The notes beneath the pieces are model-generated. The model was not told where the DNA came from. It did no database searches and saw nothing but the letters and a program-made list of their open reading frames with translations. From the NCBI RefSeq assembly GCF_000687475.1, contig NC_057320.1, positions 1,364,001 to 1,428,000 of the forward strand: a DNA stretch of 64,000 bases, written 5' to 3'. Made by a program: the position numbers and the translations under genes. Below are positions 38,059 to 51,549 of the stretch, in pieces; the stretch's first letter is position 1, and every line of letters begins with the position of its first letter. The stretch comes from Ustilaginoidea virens (taxonomy: Eukaryota > Ascomycota > Sordariomycetes > Hypocreales > Clavicipitaceae).

Positions 38059-39403
38059 AAACTAGGGTCCGAAAAACTTTCGCGATTTCGCCCGCACCTA
38101 AGTAGCGGCATAGAACCGCCTCTAAAATCAATTCTAATATTTCTAATCGCTTTTTCTCGTCCGCTTATTCCCCTCGCCTATAGTATATTGCATCTAAGGA
38201 GTAGGCATAGTAGGCGTAAACGAAGTAATAGATATCGATAGAGGGAATAGGGGTGGTATTATATATAGCCGCTATAACCTGACTACTACGATCGTAAATA
38301 GTATATAATATTACCAAACCGAGACTAAGCCTACCTAGGGGCGAATGCAACCTATAGCCGATATTATTAAAGATTTTATAAAAGAGCTATAGGACTATAT
38401 CCCCCTAATAATACTAGGAAGAGTGCGAAAGGCTATAAACTTTATAGTAGAAACCGCCTAGTAAAAGATTAACCTAGGAAATATCTATACCCCTATTAGA
38501 ACCCTAATGCAGACGATTGAAACTATAGTTAATAAGGCTATATAGAATCTCCTAAAAACCGTGCTAGCCCTTATTATATAGGCATCTATCGCTATATAAG
38601 GATACGCTACTACTATACTATCTTAATATAGCTTAGCTCCCTTAGTAGTACCCCCTTATATTTACCGCGAAGTCCTTATTAAAGGAAATACTATTAGTAG
38701 AATCCTCTAAAATTATACCCTAATCGAAATTATTAATATAATTAATAAGGCTACTACTAAGGGAGCAGTAGTTACGGCCTATAGGCTCTATAGTAGTAAT
38801 ATAATTATTACCTTTAAAGAAGAAAAGACAAGCTATATTATAGATATAGCCTAAGTCTGCCCTACCTTCAGCTAAAAGGTAGAACTTAACTAATACTTAT
38901 TTAATATTATTATTAAGAGTTTCCCGACCTATTATACTGCGAATATTATGATAGAAAATATCTAGTCGAACCTTATTAAAGCTAATAGAGAGGGCTTTAC
39001 TAAGGTCTCTTTTTACTACCCTAGGGGAACTATAATATAAGTGCCCCTAATTATAAGGGTTAATTCTATTAACCTTATAAATAAGCTCTATAAAGCTAGT
39101 ATTATATATTAGGTAGAGATATTCGAAGCCGAACCCTATAATAATACTATATACCCCCGCTAATACTATAATTGCTTTAAATTCGGCTATATCGCTATAT
39201 ATTATATAGCAGTAGCCCGCTATAGCCGGTATAATTTTAAATACTACCTAAAGGGTAAATAAGGCTACCTAACTATAATATAGAATTAATACGAATCCTA
39301 CCTTAACTATTATAGACCTCACCTAGTATAGTCCCGCCTCTATAAGGTAGCGAATAAATAATAGGAAAACGCTAAAAATTCCTATAGTAATAGACTGAGG
39401 CTC

Positions 39404-42400
39404 CCCCGCAGTGCCTTTATTGGAGACTTCAATATGCACCACCCTCTCTAGGATAGCCTAGACTAGACCTCGTCTGGTATCGACATTCTCTTTAAACTTA
39501 TAATATAGTAGCGGCTCGGGCTAATTACTCCTTGCGGCGAGGTAATGAGGAGGGCCCTAGGAAAGAGAAGCAGCACTATCGACTATATATAGGTTATACT
39601 AGATATTACAGTCGAATATCTTAAAAATGCCGACTTTATCGGGTCCGATTATATCCCTTAGCTTATACGCATCGAGACTGATAACTATTATATAAAAGCC
39701 CCCCCTTTAAAGAATAGCTGGAAGTTCTTTAACCGATACCTTACTTAAGCTGAAGTAAAAAACCGATTTACTATTTGCTACGCTAGGGCCCTGCTCTGCT
39801 CCCCCGCTGAGATAGATATATACGCCGAATGGCTTATTAGCTAACTCTAGAGTATCGCCGATATCGCAATACTAAAGAGGGCACCTAAAGCTCCTAGTGT
39901 AGAGCTTTAGTAGAACCCCCGCACTAAGATAGCCTAAATAGCAGCAAAAAAGGCCTACCGAAAATAGGCAGTATGCTATACCCTGGAGAACCTTAGCGCT
40001 ACCTAAGAAGCGGAAGCGACTTAGTCCTATATTATCTAAGAGGAATAGCGCTAGTTATAGCGAAAGGCCCTTAATAAAATAACCGCTTAGAATGCCGACC
40101 TATAGTCTCTAGAGAAATAGGCTCGCCTATATAGCGGCCTCTCGCCTGAATTAAGAGAGATCCCCCCGCTAAAACGAAGCGGCTTAGGCCCGAAGGTAAT
40201 AACGCACGAAAAAAAGATATGAGTACTCGCCTAATAGTTTTTCCCTATCTCTTAGGCTATTTATGATGATATCCCTAACCTAATATTCCCCTAGCTTGCT
40301 ACTACTATATTCCCCTCTATAGACTCCTTTACCTACAAAGAGGTATATACTATATTACGCAATATAGTAGGCTAGAAAGCACTAGGCCCCGATAGGCTCT
40401 CGGTAGGATTCCTTAAAGTATATAGCCCCCTATTCGTTTAAACCCTTATATACCTCTTTAACGAAATATACTATATTAGGTACTACCCGGCTTAGTTTTA
40501 GGAGGCTAAAGTAGTAGTATTATAGAAGCCTGGGAAAAGGCCTGAGGAATACTTAAAGGCAGGAGGATGGAGACTAATATCGTTATTTAATCTAATAGGA
40601 AAGGTTATAGAAGCTACGGTCGTAAGGTGGCTTACTACTGCCTTTAAAGAGGGTAACCTCCTCCTAGATCTTTAAATAGGTAATAGGGCTAACCGATTAA
40701 CCGATATAGTATTAAATACGCTAGTAGAGATTATTCGTATGACTTAGTACTATAGTAGGATCGCCTTACTTCTTTAACTAGATATATTAGTAGTATTTAA
40801 TATAGTTAATTATACCTGCCTAATCTACTTACTCTTTAATAAAGGGCTCCTACTATAGCTTGCAGTATAGGTATACGGCTTTACTAATTTGCGAATAGTA
40901 TGAATCTACTTTAAGGGATAGCTTATAGAGAAATTGCCGATTACTGCTAGGGTACTATAAGGGTCCCCCCTTTCCCTTATCCTTTTTTTCGTTTATATTA
41001 TACTACTCTATAAGAGGCTATAAGAGGTAGCCTTAACTATTATATTAGGCTTTGCCGATAATATAAATATTATAGCCTATAGGAGAGATATAGGGGAGAC
41101 GAGGGCGCTACTTAAGAAAGTATAGCTTATCTGCGATAGCTAGTCTAAATAAGCTAGACTTAACTTTAACCCCGGCAAAAGCGAGCTTATCTATTTTACC
41201 TATGCATATAAGGCGGATGAGACTAAGGTATAGCTTAGGACCGCAATAATCTAGCTAAAGTAGTATGCTAGATTCCTAAGAGTCGAAATCTACTATAAGC
41301 TAAAATAGCAGGAATACTGCATTAAGATCGTAAAGAAACTTAAGCGGTAGCAACTCACGCTTATAGTAATAACGGCCTTAACCTAGGGTTGCTAATATTA
41401 AGAAGTACGCCTAGTCTATATATAGGTTATCCGGACCTTTATCGCCTTCGGCGTAGGGGTATAGTATACCCTTACTGCCCCTAGAGGGGTAATAAAAGGC
41501 ATCGCAAAATCCCTAGCTATAGAATAGTTAGCCTGCCTCTATATAGTTACCGGGGCCTATAAGGCTATACCGCTAAATACCCTCGAGACTAAAGCGGCTA
41601 TGCCCCCGATTGACTTCTACCTTAATTATATCTGCTAGCGGTTCCTTAAAAGAATAGATAAGATGGGTATAACCGATAGGATTAACTATATATTAGTAGT
41701 AGTAGTGGCGATACTTTAACGCTAATAAAGGAAGGGCTATTAAGGACCTTTAGCCTATATATTATTCCCTGATCCCGACCCTAATTAGCTCTTAGCCGAA
41801 AAGCGATTAGTAAAAGATTAGTATAACCAATAGTAGAATAACTGGGCAGTAGTAAAGGCGAAATGCCCCTAGTATAGGACCTTAGCGGCCGAGAGGGCAT
41901 TAGACTTCTAATCTATAGCGAAAATAACCTAATTATATAAAGGTCTATAGAAGTATAAATCGGCGATATTTACTTAACTCTATATGGAAAAAATTGGCCT
42001 TAACTCCTTCCTCTGCCTCTAATGAGTTCCCTTAGTATTATTACCTCTCTGCCGCTATAGGGAAGGCCTAGAAGACCTCTACTATATTATCCTCTCCTGC
42101 CTAAAGTACTATAGGCAAAGGCGTATACTCTTTAGGTCTAGTTCCGGCCCTAGCCTATTTTGCGACCGATTCGGTATATCTATTATACTAAATAAACTAT
42201 GCCTTATATAGACGATCGTTCGCTAGATATTTAATATCGACCGACTCGATTAATTTTAATTCGCCTAATCCCTCTAAGCCAATATAGCCAGAGGCGCTAC
42301 TAATCACCCCTATATAGCCCCTATATAATATTTATAGTAATCCTGTAGTAGGAATGAAAAGCATTAGAAATAAGTAAATCTCTTAGGCCCTACGGGCCGA

Positions 42401-43810
42401 AACTAGTTAATAGTTATTATATTAGTAATAGGGGTATTCTCCCCCCTTTCCCCCCCCTTGCCCTCCCTACTGCTTTCCCCCCTTTTATCTTTAGTCTGCC
42501 CCCCCTCTAAAGCCCCCTCTCCTCCCTTTTGGGCTAAGAAAACCTATAATAATATAGCAATATCCTTTTAGGTGTGGGCTTATTATTCTAAGGCGAGGAC
42601 CTTCCTCTTTTTGAGGTCTAGTATCTCTTAGGTTATTTTAGGAGCGTTAAGGCCCCCTACCGCCGCCGCTGCTGCTATTGCCGCCGCCCGGCCACGCCCC
42701 TAAGAAGTAGATGCCTATTTAGCCCTCTACTAAAGGGCCTTATAGTCGTCTACCTAAAGCTAAAGATAGTCAGCCGGTAATTTATACCATATACGAATTA
42801 AAAACGCACCTCTATCCCCCTAGTAATAGTCTCTTATACATTTAGGAGTTCTTAAACTGGGACTTAGTTCCTAGGGGTCTTCTCTAGGGGTATATATATT
42901 TTGCCCGTAAGGGCGTAGGGGTAGTAGGCCGCTCTAGTCTTTGCCTATATTAGCCTCGCTAGAGAGTGGGTACGACCCGGCCTATACCTTATTAACTATA
43001 GTATTAATACTCGGGGTCCTCTAAGTATATCAGATATAGCCTATATAGCTATATATATAGTTCTCCGGGCTACCATATAAGGGTTAGCAGCGGTTCTATA
43101 GCGCGTAAGACCCGTACTCACCCCCTTATTTAGTATCGCCGACCGTTTAGGCATTATTGCTTCTGCTGCTATTATTCTTATTCTTATTGTTGTTACTATA
43201 GCTATTGCTATTACTGTTGTTGCTACTGCTGCTATTCTGCCAATAGGGTTAGTATCGGCCCTATACCGCGATAGAGGGGTTATTATATACCTTAGAATTA
43301 GCGCTATAAAGGAAAAGAAGAAAAAGAAGAAAAAGCATTAAGTCGGGGGGTATTACAGACCTATATACTAACATAGTGCCTAAGGCCAGCCGCTCCTATC
43401 TTTAAATCCGGCTTACCTTTGCCTATACATTATAGACTAATACGCTCGAGATGCGTCCGGGCTACTATAGGCGCGCGCCTAACGAGAGCACTATTAATCC
43501 TACCCCCTTAACCTTACCTTCCCCTTATTTCGTACCTAATAGTACTCCGACCTAGGCCTAATACTCCTGGAACTTATACTCGCACTCTTCCTAAATAATA
43601 CCGCTAGATATAGTCCTAAGTGGTTGCGTACCCTACTCTTTTACGCACCGGATACCTGCCGCCCCCGCTGCGGGGCGATATAAAGCAGAAATTAAGACTG
43701 CAGGAAGGGTTTTCCTCCCGGCTACCGGGTTTTTCCTTTCCGAATCATCTCTACAGAAGTACTAGATAGGTTATTTAGCTCTAAAATAGCCTCTAGCGTA
43801 ATTTAATAAT
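39404..43810 (+). mobile_element. LINE-i: 5'-truncated LINE (about 4.4 kb)
   Basis: Flanked by the 15-bp duplication AATAGACTGAGGCTC (39389-39403 and 43811-43825). It starts inside the endonuclease (FIGDFNMHHPLW, GDFN intact, at about 39418-39455). RT blocks follow, with GFADNINIIAYRRD at about 41045-41090 and ELIYFTYAYKADE at about 41185-41225. The C-terminal block is near 42030-42130, then the antisense-ORF region, the 3' block and the tail. Moderate RIP only: many Asp and Gly codons of the RT survive. Confidence 0.93.
42330..43070 (-). pseudogene. LINE-i antisense ORF relic
   Basis: The minus strand reads YPLSSEANIGKD, YTPREDPQEL, KCIRDYYQGDRGAFLIRIW, YKLPADYLQLQVDDYKAL, RAKQASTSQGR and EILDLKKRKVLALE, taking Gln at TAG/TAA. 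It aligns with the LINE-g plus frame over its length, with Ile/Val, Asp/Asn and Arg/Lys changes. The C-terminal part overlaps, on the opposite strand, the sequence right after ORF2. Unknown function. Confidence 0.6.
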
Positions 43811-44787
43811 AATAGACTGAGGCTCTTCGCCTTATATATTATATTAGCCGCTAATACTATCTCTATCGCAGACTAGGGCTGCTACTACATAACTAGTGGG
43901 TCTCCCCTATATAAGCCCTCCCTTTAGAAATAAAATCGCCTAGTTAAAAGTATTAATAAGACCCTCTATATTAGAGCCGGAAGTAATATTACTGCCTTTC
44001 TTTAAGCCGCTTTTACTTTAGACTATAGTATAACTATACCTGCCTTAGGCACTTAACCTATAGCCACCCTAAATATATTACTACTACTAACCCCCTTATA
44101 ATTATCTATATAATAATAATCCTTTATTAGAATATATAGAAGAAAACCACCCTTATAAGATTAGCACTTTACTACTAATACGAGCCTAATATTATAGCAA
44201 TTTAAGAACCTGCCGCGCCTAATTAAGCTCTATTAAGCCTTAGCCTTAGAAGATATATACTAATAGTATATAATAGGAGAGTAGCGATATATATCTATAA
44301 GCGGTATAGGCCTAGCATATAGTCTAGCGAGAAGGGACCTAATTAATATAGGATCTCCCTATTATATACCGATATCTATTTAATTTATTCTTTAGGCTAT
44401 AAACTGAATTAGATAACCCCTTTTATTATACTCGCTAAGCTTCTACCCTACCCTTATAATGCCTTTATTAGGGATTTTAATATATATTATCCTTTTTAAG
44501 ATAGCTTAGATTAAACCTCGCTTAGGATTAATACCCTCTTTAAATTTATAATCTAATAGTAGCTTAAATTAGCTACCTTTTATAGTAAGATAATAAAGTA
44601 GGCACCTAAGAAGAGAAATAATACTATTAACTATATATAGGTTATATAGGATATTATAGTAAAATATCTTAGAAATACTAACCTTATTAGATCCGATTAT
44701 ATCCCTTAGCTTATATATATTAAGACTGGTAACTACTATATAAAAGCCCCCCCTATAAAGAATAATTAAAAGTCCTTTAATTAATAC

Positions 44788-45535
44788 TATTGCAATTCTA
44801 AAGGTCACTATAAAAGCAGAGCCTTACTAGCTAGCTAGATGGCACGAGACTGTCTGCGACCTGTGAACTAATCTTAGTATAATACTAGATTTTTCACCAA
44901 GTCCTAAGACTATACAAGTGCTATAAAGCAGGGCAAGTGTAAAGGCAAGGCAAATATAAGATAACCAGAAAACGCAGGGAAGGTAAGAAGTTAAGAGGCA
45001 TATAGTGCATTAACAGACTCGATTGTGCTGCCCTTCTACTATCTAGAAAGAAGGGGGAAAGCTATCCTATATATACACGAAGGAGGGGTGGGCCCAGGCA
45101 TCCAGGGAAGCCAGTAAGAGGGCTCCCCGTAATGCTCGCTATGATACGTCAGCAACCCCGCTATATCCGACCTTTCCAACCACCCTAACCAGCGCACTAG
45201 TAATTAGTCACCGCACTAGTAACTAGCCACTACGCTAGTGACTAACCACCACACTAGTGGACAGGCCACCACGCTAATTTAGCAATGCCACACCACGCTA
45301 GTAGGCCGCCACCACACTAGTAGGCAACCACGCTAATTTAGCAATGCCACACCTTTTCAACAAGGCCTACCTTACTTGATATACAGTAAATAATCCACTG
45401 AAAATCCTTAAGGTAAAAGGCAAAGGCCTAAGGTAATACTACCATAAGTCCAAGAGGCGGTATAAGGGCCAGAAGGTTAGTAGGCCAGTAGGGCATAAGG
45501 CCAGCAGCCTAGTAGGCTACTATAGGATTTTAACA
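44788..45535 (-). repeat. 3' LTR of Cop-1 (748 bp)
   Basis: In element sense it runs from TGTTAAAATCC to GAATTGCAATA. It is almost identical to the 5' LTR but 16 bp shorter in the CCACCACGCTAGTAGG minisatellite near 45185-45345. Confidence 0.95.
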
Positions 45536-45655
45536 CCCCCTCTGATTAGCTACTGTAATAGCAAGCTAATCGTCGTATAAAGGATAGTGAAAGAAAATGC
45601 AATAAAAGTGCTAAGAAAAAACATAAGAAAAAACCTTAGTAAAAGTAAGTATAAG

Positions 45656-48600
45656 TTAGCAGGCCCTAAGACCTAGTAACTCGCAGAACCTAGTAAATTT
45701 AGGGCCCGGCAGTGGCTTCGTAAGACCGTCAGCAGGCATACTATTAGTAGGTAAGTAGGTAATTTTAACTAAGCCTAGCTGGGCTTACTCCCTAATATAC
45801 CGGAATTTTAATAGTGTATGCTTAGTGCGAGCATGCTGATTAGGGTCGTTAGAATTTGAAATGGAGCCCTGGTTATCGCAATATAGCGGTATAGGGCGTA
45901 AAATATTAATTTCTAGCTCCTTATAAAGGTTAGAAAGCTATTGTACCTCACGAATAGTCTTAAGTAATGCATTAGATTCAGTTTCTAAAGTAGATAGTAC
46001 TACTAAAGAGGCTCGCTTAGAATGCTAGCTAATAGGACTACTATTAATAGTAGTCAAGAAGCCTCTAGTGGATTTAGAGGTTTCTTTATAGCTAGCAAAG
46101 TCGCTATCAGAATAAGCGGTTATAATAGGCTGTTGGTTGCTTTTAGTAGTACTAAAGCAAATAGCTAGGTTCTCAGTGCCTTTAAGGTAGCTAAAGCTGC
46201 CTTTCGCAGCATTTAGATGTACATTAGTTGCCTTAGATATAAACCGGGAGAGGTATTGAGTAGGAAATGCTAGGTCGGGCCTAGTCATTATTATAAGCCA
46301 TATTATAGTGCTAGTAAGGCTCTGATAAAGGCTCTGATCAGTAGGGCTAAGGTCTTTTCTACTAGATTCATTTAGAATGCCTGGTTGAAGTGGAATAAGC
46401 TGAGGTTTAGTATCCTGTAGGCCGAATTTAGCTAGGACCTCTGCTATAAATTAGGCTTGGTGTAGCTATAATAGACCTTCCTTCCTATTTCGTATAATTT
46501 GTACGCCTAGGAAGAAGGAAGCCGGACCGCGGTCTTCTATAGTATAGACCTTATGAAATTTCCTTTTTAGCTGGTTAATATAAGTTATATTTGGACCAAC
46601 TAATAGGCAATCGTCAATATAAGTGACGATAAAGGTGCTGGTTTGCTTATTATAAAAGACGGTAGCATCAGAAGTTAAAGGTAAGAAGCCTTCACTAGAA
46701 ATCAGGTCTTTTAGCCGGTGTTGCCATTCGCGGGGTGCTTGTTTTAGCCCGTATAGGGCCTTTTTTAGTAAAATAGCTTGCTTAACAGAGGGATTAAAGC
46801 CGGCTTCTTTAAGTAAAGTTAGTAGCCGTTGTCGTTGAATATTAGACCAAAGCTTGCTATCGCTATTAGTTAGCAGTAAGCTCTCTGTAAATTCAAGAAA
46901 TCCGTTAGGAATATCTATATAAATGGTCTCAGAAAGCTCGCTATTTAGAAAGGCGCCTATAAAGTCGATTTGCTCTATTTCCCAGTTATTACTAGCAGCC
47001 AAGGCTAGTATAACCCTCTAGGTAGGTGGAATAGAGGTAGAAGTATAGGTATGCTGAAAGTCCTTTCCTTCGACTTGCATAAAGCCCTTTACTATTAATC
47101 TAGCCTTATATTTTATAGGCTGATTATTAGCATCCTTTTTAACCCGAAAAATAGGCCTATTGCGTATAATTTTCCTATCAATAGGAACGCTAGACTTAGG
47201 AATAAATTGGAAGACTTTAGTATCCAAAAGCTGCTCAAATTCCTTAAATAGTGCCTTTATCCAAAGGTCTTTTTCAGGGCTTCGTAGCACATCCTTATAG
47301 CTATTAGGCGTACTATTAGGGGCCTTTTTAGCTAGCTTACGCTTAGCTATATAGCAGGAATCCCATATTAGGTGGTATAAATCCTGATTAGGGAATAAGT
47401 CGGTAGGGCTAGTAGGGTTGGTAGGGCTAGTAGGTATAGCAGGGCTAGTAGGGCCAGTAGAGCCAGTAGGGCCAGTAAGGTCGGCAGGAGTAAGGCTAGT
47501 AAGGATATCTATAAGGTCATCCTTTGCAGTAGCCGGGGACTGTAGTATAGTACCTTCTGACTTAGGAAGGTAATCCACGGTGGCATTAGTATTAGTAATA
47601 TCATCCGGGGTAGCATTAGTAATGCTAATAAAATTAGTAGGGTCCGGCATGCTTTCCAGGTCATCCGGTATAGCATTAATATTAGTAATGCTAGTAAAGT
47701 TAATAGGGTCAGGAATGCTTTCCAGGTCATCCAGTAAAATAGCAGGTTTGCTAGTAAGGTTAGTAGGGTCAGGGATGCTTTCTAGGTCATCCAGTAAAAT
47801 AGCAGGTTCTTTACTGCTAGATACCCCCTCTGAACCTGTATTTTGCCCTCTATAAAAGTCTCCTTCTAGGCCACTAGAAATAGGGCCTATTCCTTCATTT
47901 TGGTGGATAAAGGTAATAAAAGTTGTTTTAGTAACAACCTTCTTCTTTAGAAGGTAGACTAAGTAGGTATTATTACTTAGAGTGGCAAGGAACCTACCAG
48001 GCTCGGTACGGGGCGCTAATTTGCGGCTTTTTACACGCTTTTTGTATGGTATAAGCACTTCAATAGCTGCTCTAATAGCCCTAAGGTTAATAAGGTCAGG
48101 GTAGTGCTCCGGTGTTATCTGGTCGTAATCCTTTAGTAGCTCTTGATAGGGGCTAGAAGGTCTGTTAGTAACAGCTGTTATATTTACTAGCATAACAACG
48201 CTAGTAATTACAGCAGACCAGAGGTTAGATGGTAGCCTTAACCAGACCATAGTAGCATGTAGCCTATCAGCTATAACCCTAATGGAGCGCTCAGCTAGGC
48301 CGTTTTATTCGTGAATATAAGGGCAAGAGGTATTAAAAGCTATATCCTGTTCAACAAGCCAATCACTAAGCATTTTGTTGATTTCATTTCCACCATTATA
48401 GTGGAATTCAACAGGCATTTTACCATATCTGACCTGTAGGCTCTGTATAAAGCTCTGTAATGCTTTAAAAACAATAGTGCCTTCCCTATTAGGCAGCAAG
48501 TAAAGCCAGCGGAATCGGGATTTTCTGTCCACTAATATAAGGACAATAGGTCGTTTGTTATATGGCATAGGTGATATAGCAAAAGTATCACCTTCTATAA

Positions 48601-50800
48601 TATCTAGGCATTTAGCTGGATTAGGTATCGTATCCTTAGAAGGTCTTCTAACCTTCTTAGCCTGGATACAGGCTAGGCAGCGAAAATCAGCATCTTTAAC
48701 CTTATTAAGGTTAGGCAGACTAGGGGTATTAGCACAGGTCTTTTTAAGTAGCTGAATACCTATATGCCCTAGCCGTATATGCCATATGCCGGCTAATTGC
48801 AATAGCTTTTGATATTCTGTATCAGCAGCTGTAGGGGCAGGAGTAGGGGTAGTAGGGTTAGTAACCTCTATAGGGTCTTCGCTAGTCGTAATAGCGGAAG
48901 GTTGGGTGGTAGGGCTAGTAGCCTCTACAGGTTCCTTACTAGTTGCAGTAGTAGGAACGTCGCTAGTTGTAGTAGCGGGAATAGGGGTAGTAATAGTATC
49001 CAGAGGATTACTATAATTAGTAGGGTTAGTAGGGCTGGGGACCTCTACTGTTATACTATTAGTAACAGTATAATGGCTGCAAGGTTGATGTAGCAGTGGT
49101 GTATCTATTCCTTTCTGTGAAAGGAAAAAGCCGTATTTTTCAAAGTTAAAAATGCCGATATATTTACGGCTTGCTGACCAAAGCTGATTTTTAATTAGTA
49201 CCCCTTTAGCGGCATAGTGCTTTACACCGCTAATGATGTTAATATCTAAGGTAGGAATATATAGGGCATTCTTGAGCTCTATAATACCCCATTTTGTAGG
49301 ATTAATGCCTTGTAGCATAGTAAATTGTGCTGTACCCCAACCAGTAGGGGAAATAGGGCCACCACCAGTAGTAATTATAGGCTTATCATCCTTCTCAAAG
49401 TGGTGAAAAGTGGTGAAATGTTTCTTATCATTAACAATATGATAAGTGGAGCCTGTATAGTAAAGGAGGGCATCCTTCGGGGTCCTGCCGCCTGATTTAG
49501 CACTATAGCTTATAGCTAAGGGCTGGTTATCAGTGGATATAGTGGAAGAAGAATAAGATATATTAGTATCCTGGGTATTATAGTTGCCTATAATAAAGGC
49601 CTCAACATCTTGCTGTTTGCTGCTATTATTAGAGTCCTGTTTCTTCTTCTATTGCTGCTTCTTTTTCCTATTGTTAGTAAAATTATTCTTACTATTATTA
49701 GTAGAAGCGGCATTAGTAGACCCTTTATTCTTAGAGTCTTTGGAAGCCTTAAGCTGCTTAGGGTTATTATTAGCAGCCACCTTATTAGACCCTTTAGAAC
49801 GCTATTCTTCTAGTAGGTCAACTATAAAATACTAGAGGTTAAATTTACTGCTATTAATAACACCTTGGGCGCTATAAGCCCTAATCATAGAGCGTTGGCG
49901 TTCCGTCCAGCAGGTAAATACCCCCTCTATAGCCTATAGATACTGGTTAACTTAGTCGAAAGAGTCGATCTTAGAACCTAAGATTCTGAGGCGAGAAATA
50001 TAGCTATTAAATTCGCTATTAAAAGCCTCCAAAGTGCCTTTATAACCGGTAAATATAAGAGTGTGAAAAGTAGGGTATAAGTATGCCCGCTGTACTTCTG
50101 GTGAGTGGTAATACTAGGCCACTAGTAAAAGGTAGGCTTCCTCTAGGTCATTACACCAGTCTATAGCCTCTACAGCTTCTTCACTATAGCTATTCTTTAG
50201 CATTAGTAGTAGAAGTGCCTGCTCAGACTCATCAAAGTGCCTTGCTATAGAGGGGTCGTTAACAAAGTTAGCTATTTTAAAGGCCCTAAGTTGTATAGTA
50301 AGGGCCTGCTTCCACTGGTCGAAATTATAAGGGCTTTTTAGCTTTTAGGACTCCTTAAAGCGGTTAGCAGTCTTCGCTAATTCTTTAATAGCCCCATCAC
50401 TAATTTGGTTGGTAATAGTTATTGTTGGTGGCGTTATGTAAATAGGCTCTTTACCCTTATATTTTATAGGGGTGGAAGGATGGTCGATTTCCATAACATC
50501 AGCTTCACTATTATTATCTTTAATGGTGGTCGTCTTAGTGGAAGGTCCAGCTTCAGTAGCTTTAGTAGACTTCTTATTAGTAGTCTAGGTAGGCTGAGTG
50601 TCGTTATTTTGCCTACTAACTAGGCCCTATATAAGGTCAGTTAGTATATTCATCTGGGACTTCATATCGTCCATATCTAGCTGTAGTTGTGTATTAGTAT
50701 CAACTTCAGTATCGGATTCAGGGACCTTATAGGTAGAAGACCCTGATTCTGCTATTGTAGGCAAAAAGGGTTTAAAAATCCGTTGAAAAATGGTGCCGAT
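45656..50800 (-). pseudogene. Cop-1 gag-pol polyprotein, interrupted by several stops
   Basis: About 1,700 codons on the minus strand, ending with TAA at 45656-45658 after LTKPLPGPKF. Gag (about 50800-49620) has no visible CCHC knuckle and instead a Lys/Asn/Ser-rich tail. Protease is near 49455, reading YTGST where DTGST/A is expected. The integrase zinc block is at about 48870-48640 (HIRLGHIG...CLACIQAKK). The core has EGDTFAI, HYNGGNE (DNGG expected; Tyr codon 48398-48400) and HE-stop-NGLAER. RT lies at about 47110-46470 with IDFIGAFLNSEL, ALYGLKQAPREW and the active site YIDDCLLVG. RNase H lies at about 46290-45700 (YSDSDFASYKE...STRGF). Stops such as HE*NG are C-to-T changes of Gln, and the stop near 47015 fits a Trp or Gln codon. 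The start codon is not visible (ATA-like near 50800). Confidence 0.9.
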
Positions 50801-50879
50801 AGTTATAAAGACAGAGGAATAACTAGCTGAATAGCTAGCAAAATAGTCGAGTAATTAGTGAAATAGCTGGTAAAACAGT

Positions 50880-51290
50880 CGAATAACTGGCTTAACAGCC
50901 AATAAATATAGTAGCTAGTAGCCTACTATAAAAGGTAACCGCAGAGTATAACGGTAAGTCTCAAAAGCATGGATGCCATAGGCGTTGTGCAAGTCCGTAT
51001 TATAGCGTTGGTGTTCAAGGTACTTATAGGTGCCGTAATATAAAGGTGCCGTAAGTGCCGTAGGTGCCGTAGGTGCCGTAATATAAGTACCGTAAGTGCC
51101 GTGGGTGCCATAGGTGCCGTAATATAAAAGGTGCCGTAAGTGCCGTACCAAAGGTGCTATAAGTGGGAGAGTATAATAGGTGCCGTACAGTATAGTAGGT
51201 ATCATACACTAGGTGTAAAGATGTTATATAGTAGTATAGTGTGATAGATATCACACTATAAAATCCGTAGGTGCCGTAGGTTACTCCGAA
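50880..51290. repeat. GGTGCCGTA minisatellite in the Cop-1 5' leader
   Basis: Tandem and interspersed units of GGTGCCGTA / AGTGCCGTA with AATATAA insertions, densest at 51028-51145, with isolated copies to about 51280 and degenerate GTTACGCC/GGTAAGC repeats to 51430. It lies between the 5' LTR/PBS and gag. It yields Gly/Thr/Tyr-repeat ORFs on the minus strand that are almost certainly not genes. Confidence 0.85.
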
Positions 51291-51537
51291 AATAACGTAA
51301 GGTTACGCTAAAAGTGCCATGAGGTTACGCCATAAGTTACCGTTAGGTACGCCGTTAATTGCCGCAGGGTAATTCCGTAGGTAACAAAGGGTAAGCTAAA
51401 GGTGATAATAGGTAAGCTAAAGTTAATAAGGGTAAGCTGAAGATACTAAAGGATAGCTATATTAGTAGTACTAATAAGCAAAAGAGACCGAGGGGTGAAC
51501 ACAAAAAGGTAGGGTAAAAACAAAGAAGTAAAAACCC

Positions 51538-51549
51538 GGGCTCATAACC
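51538..51549 (-). promoter_or_regulatory. Cop-1 primer-binding site matching the initiator tRNA-Met anticodon arm
   Basis: Directly next to the 5' LTR, the plus strand reads GGGCTCATAACC, the conserved anticodon stem-loop sequence of initiator tRNA-Met (CAT anticodon). The element RNA would therefore pair with the middle of the tRNA. This is the half-tRNA priming known for Drosophila copia and yeast Ty5. No TGG start of a 3'-end PBS is present. Confidence 0.75.

Noticed and set aside
47580..47855. Plus ORF opposite the Cop-1 integrase-RT linker
   Set aside because: Mirror of a repeated Asp/Ser/Pro-rich linker (DDLESIPDPTN repeats) in the real minus-strand polyprotein.
50915..51254. Gly/Thr/Tyr-repeat ORFs on the minus strand as structural proteins
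   Set aside because: They are translations of the GGTGCCGTA minisatellite in the Cop-1 leader in several frames at once.
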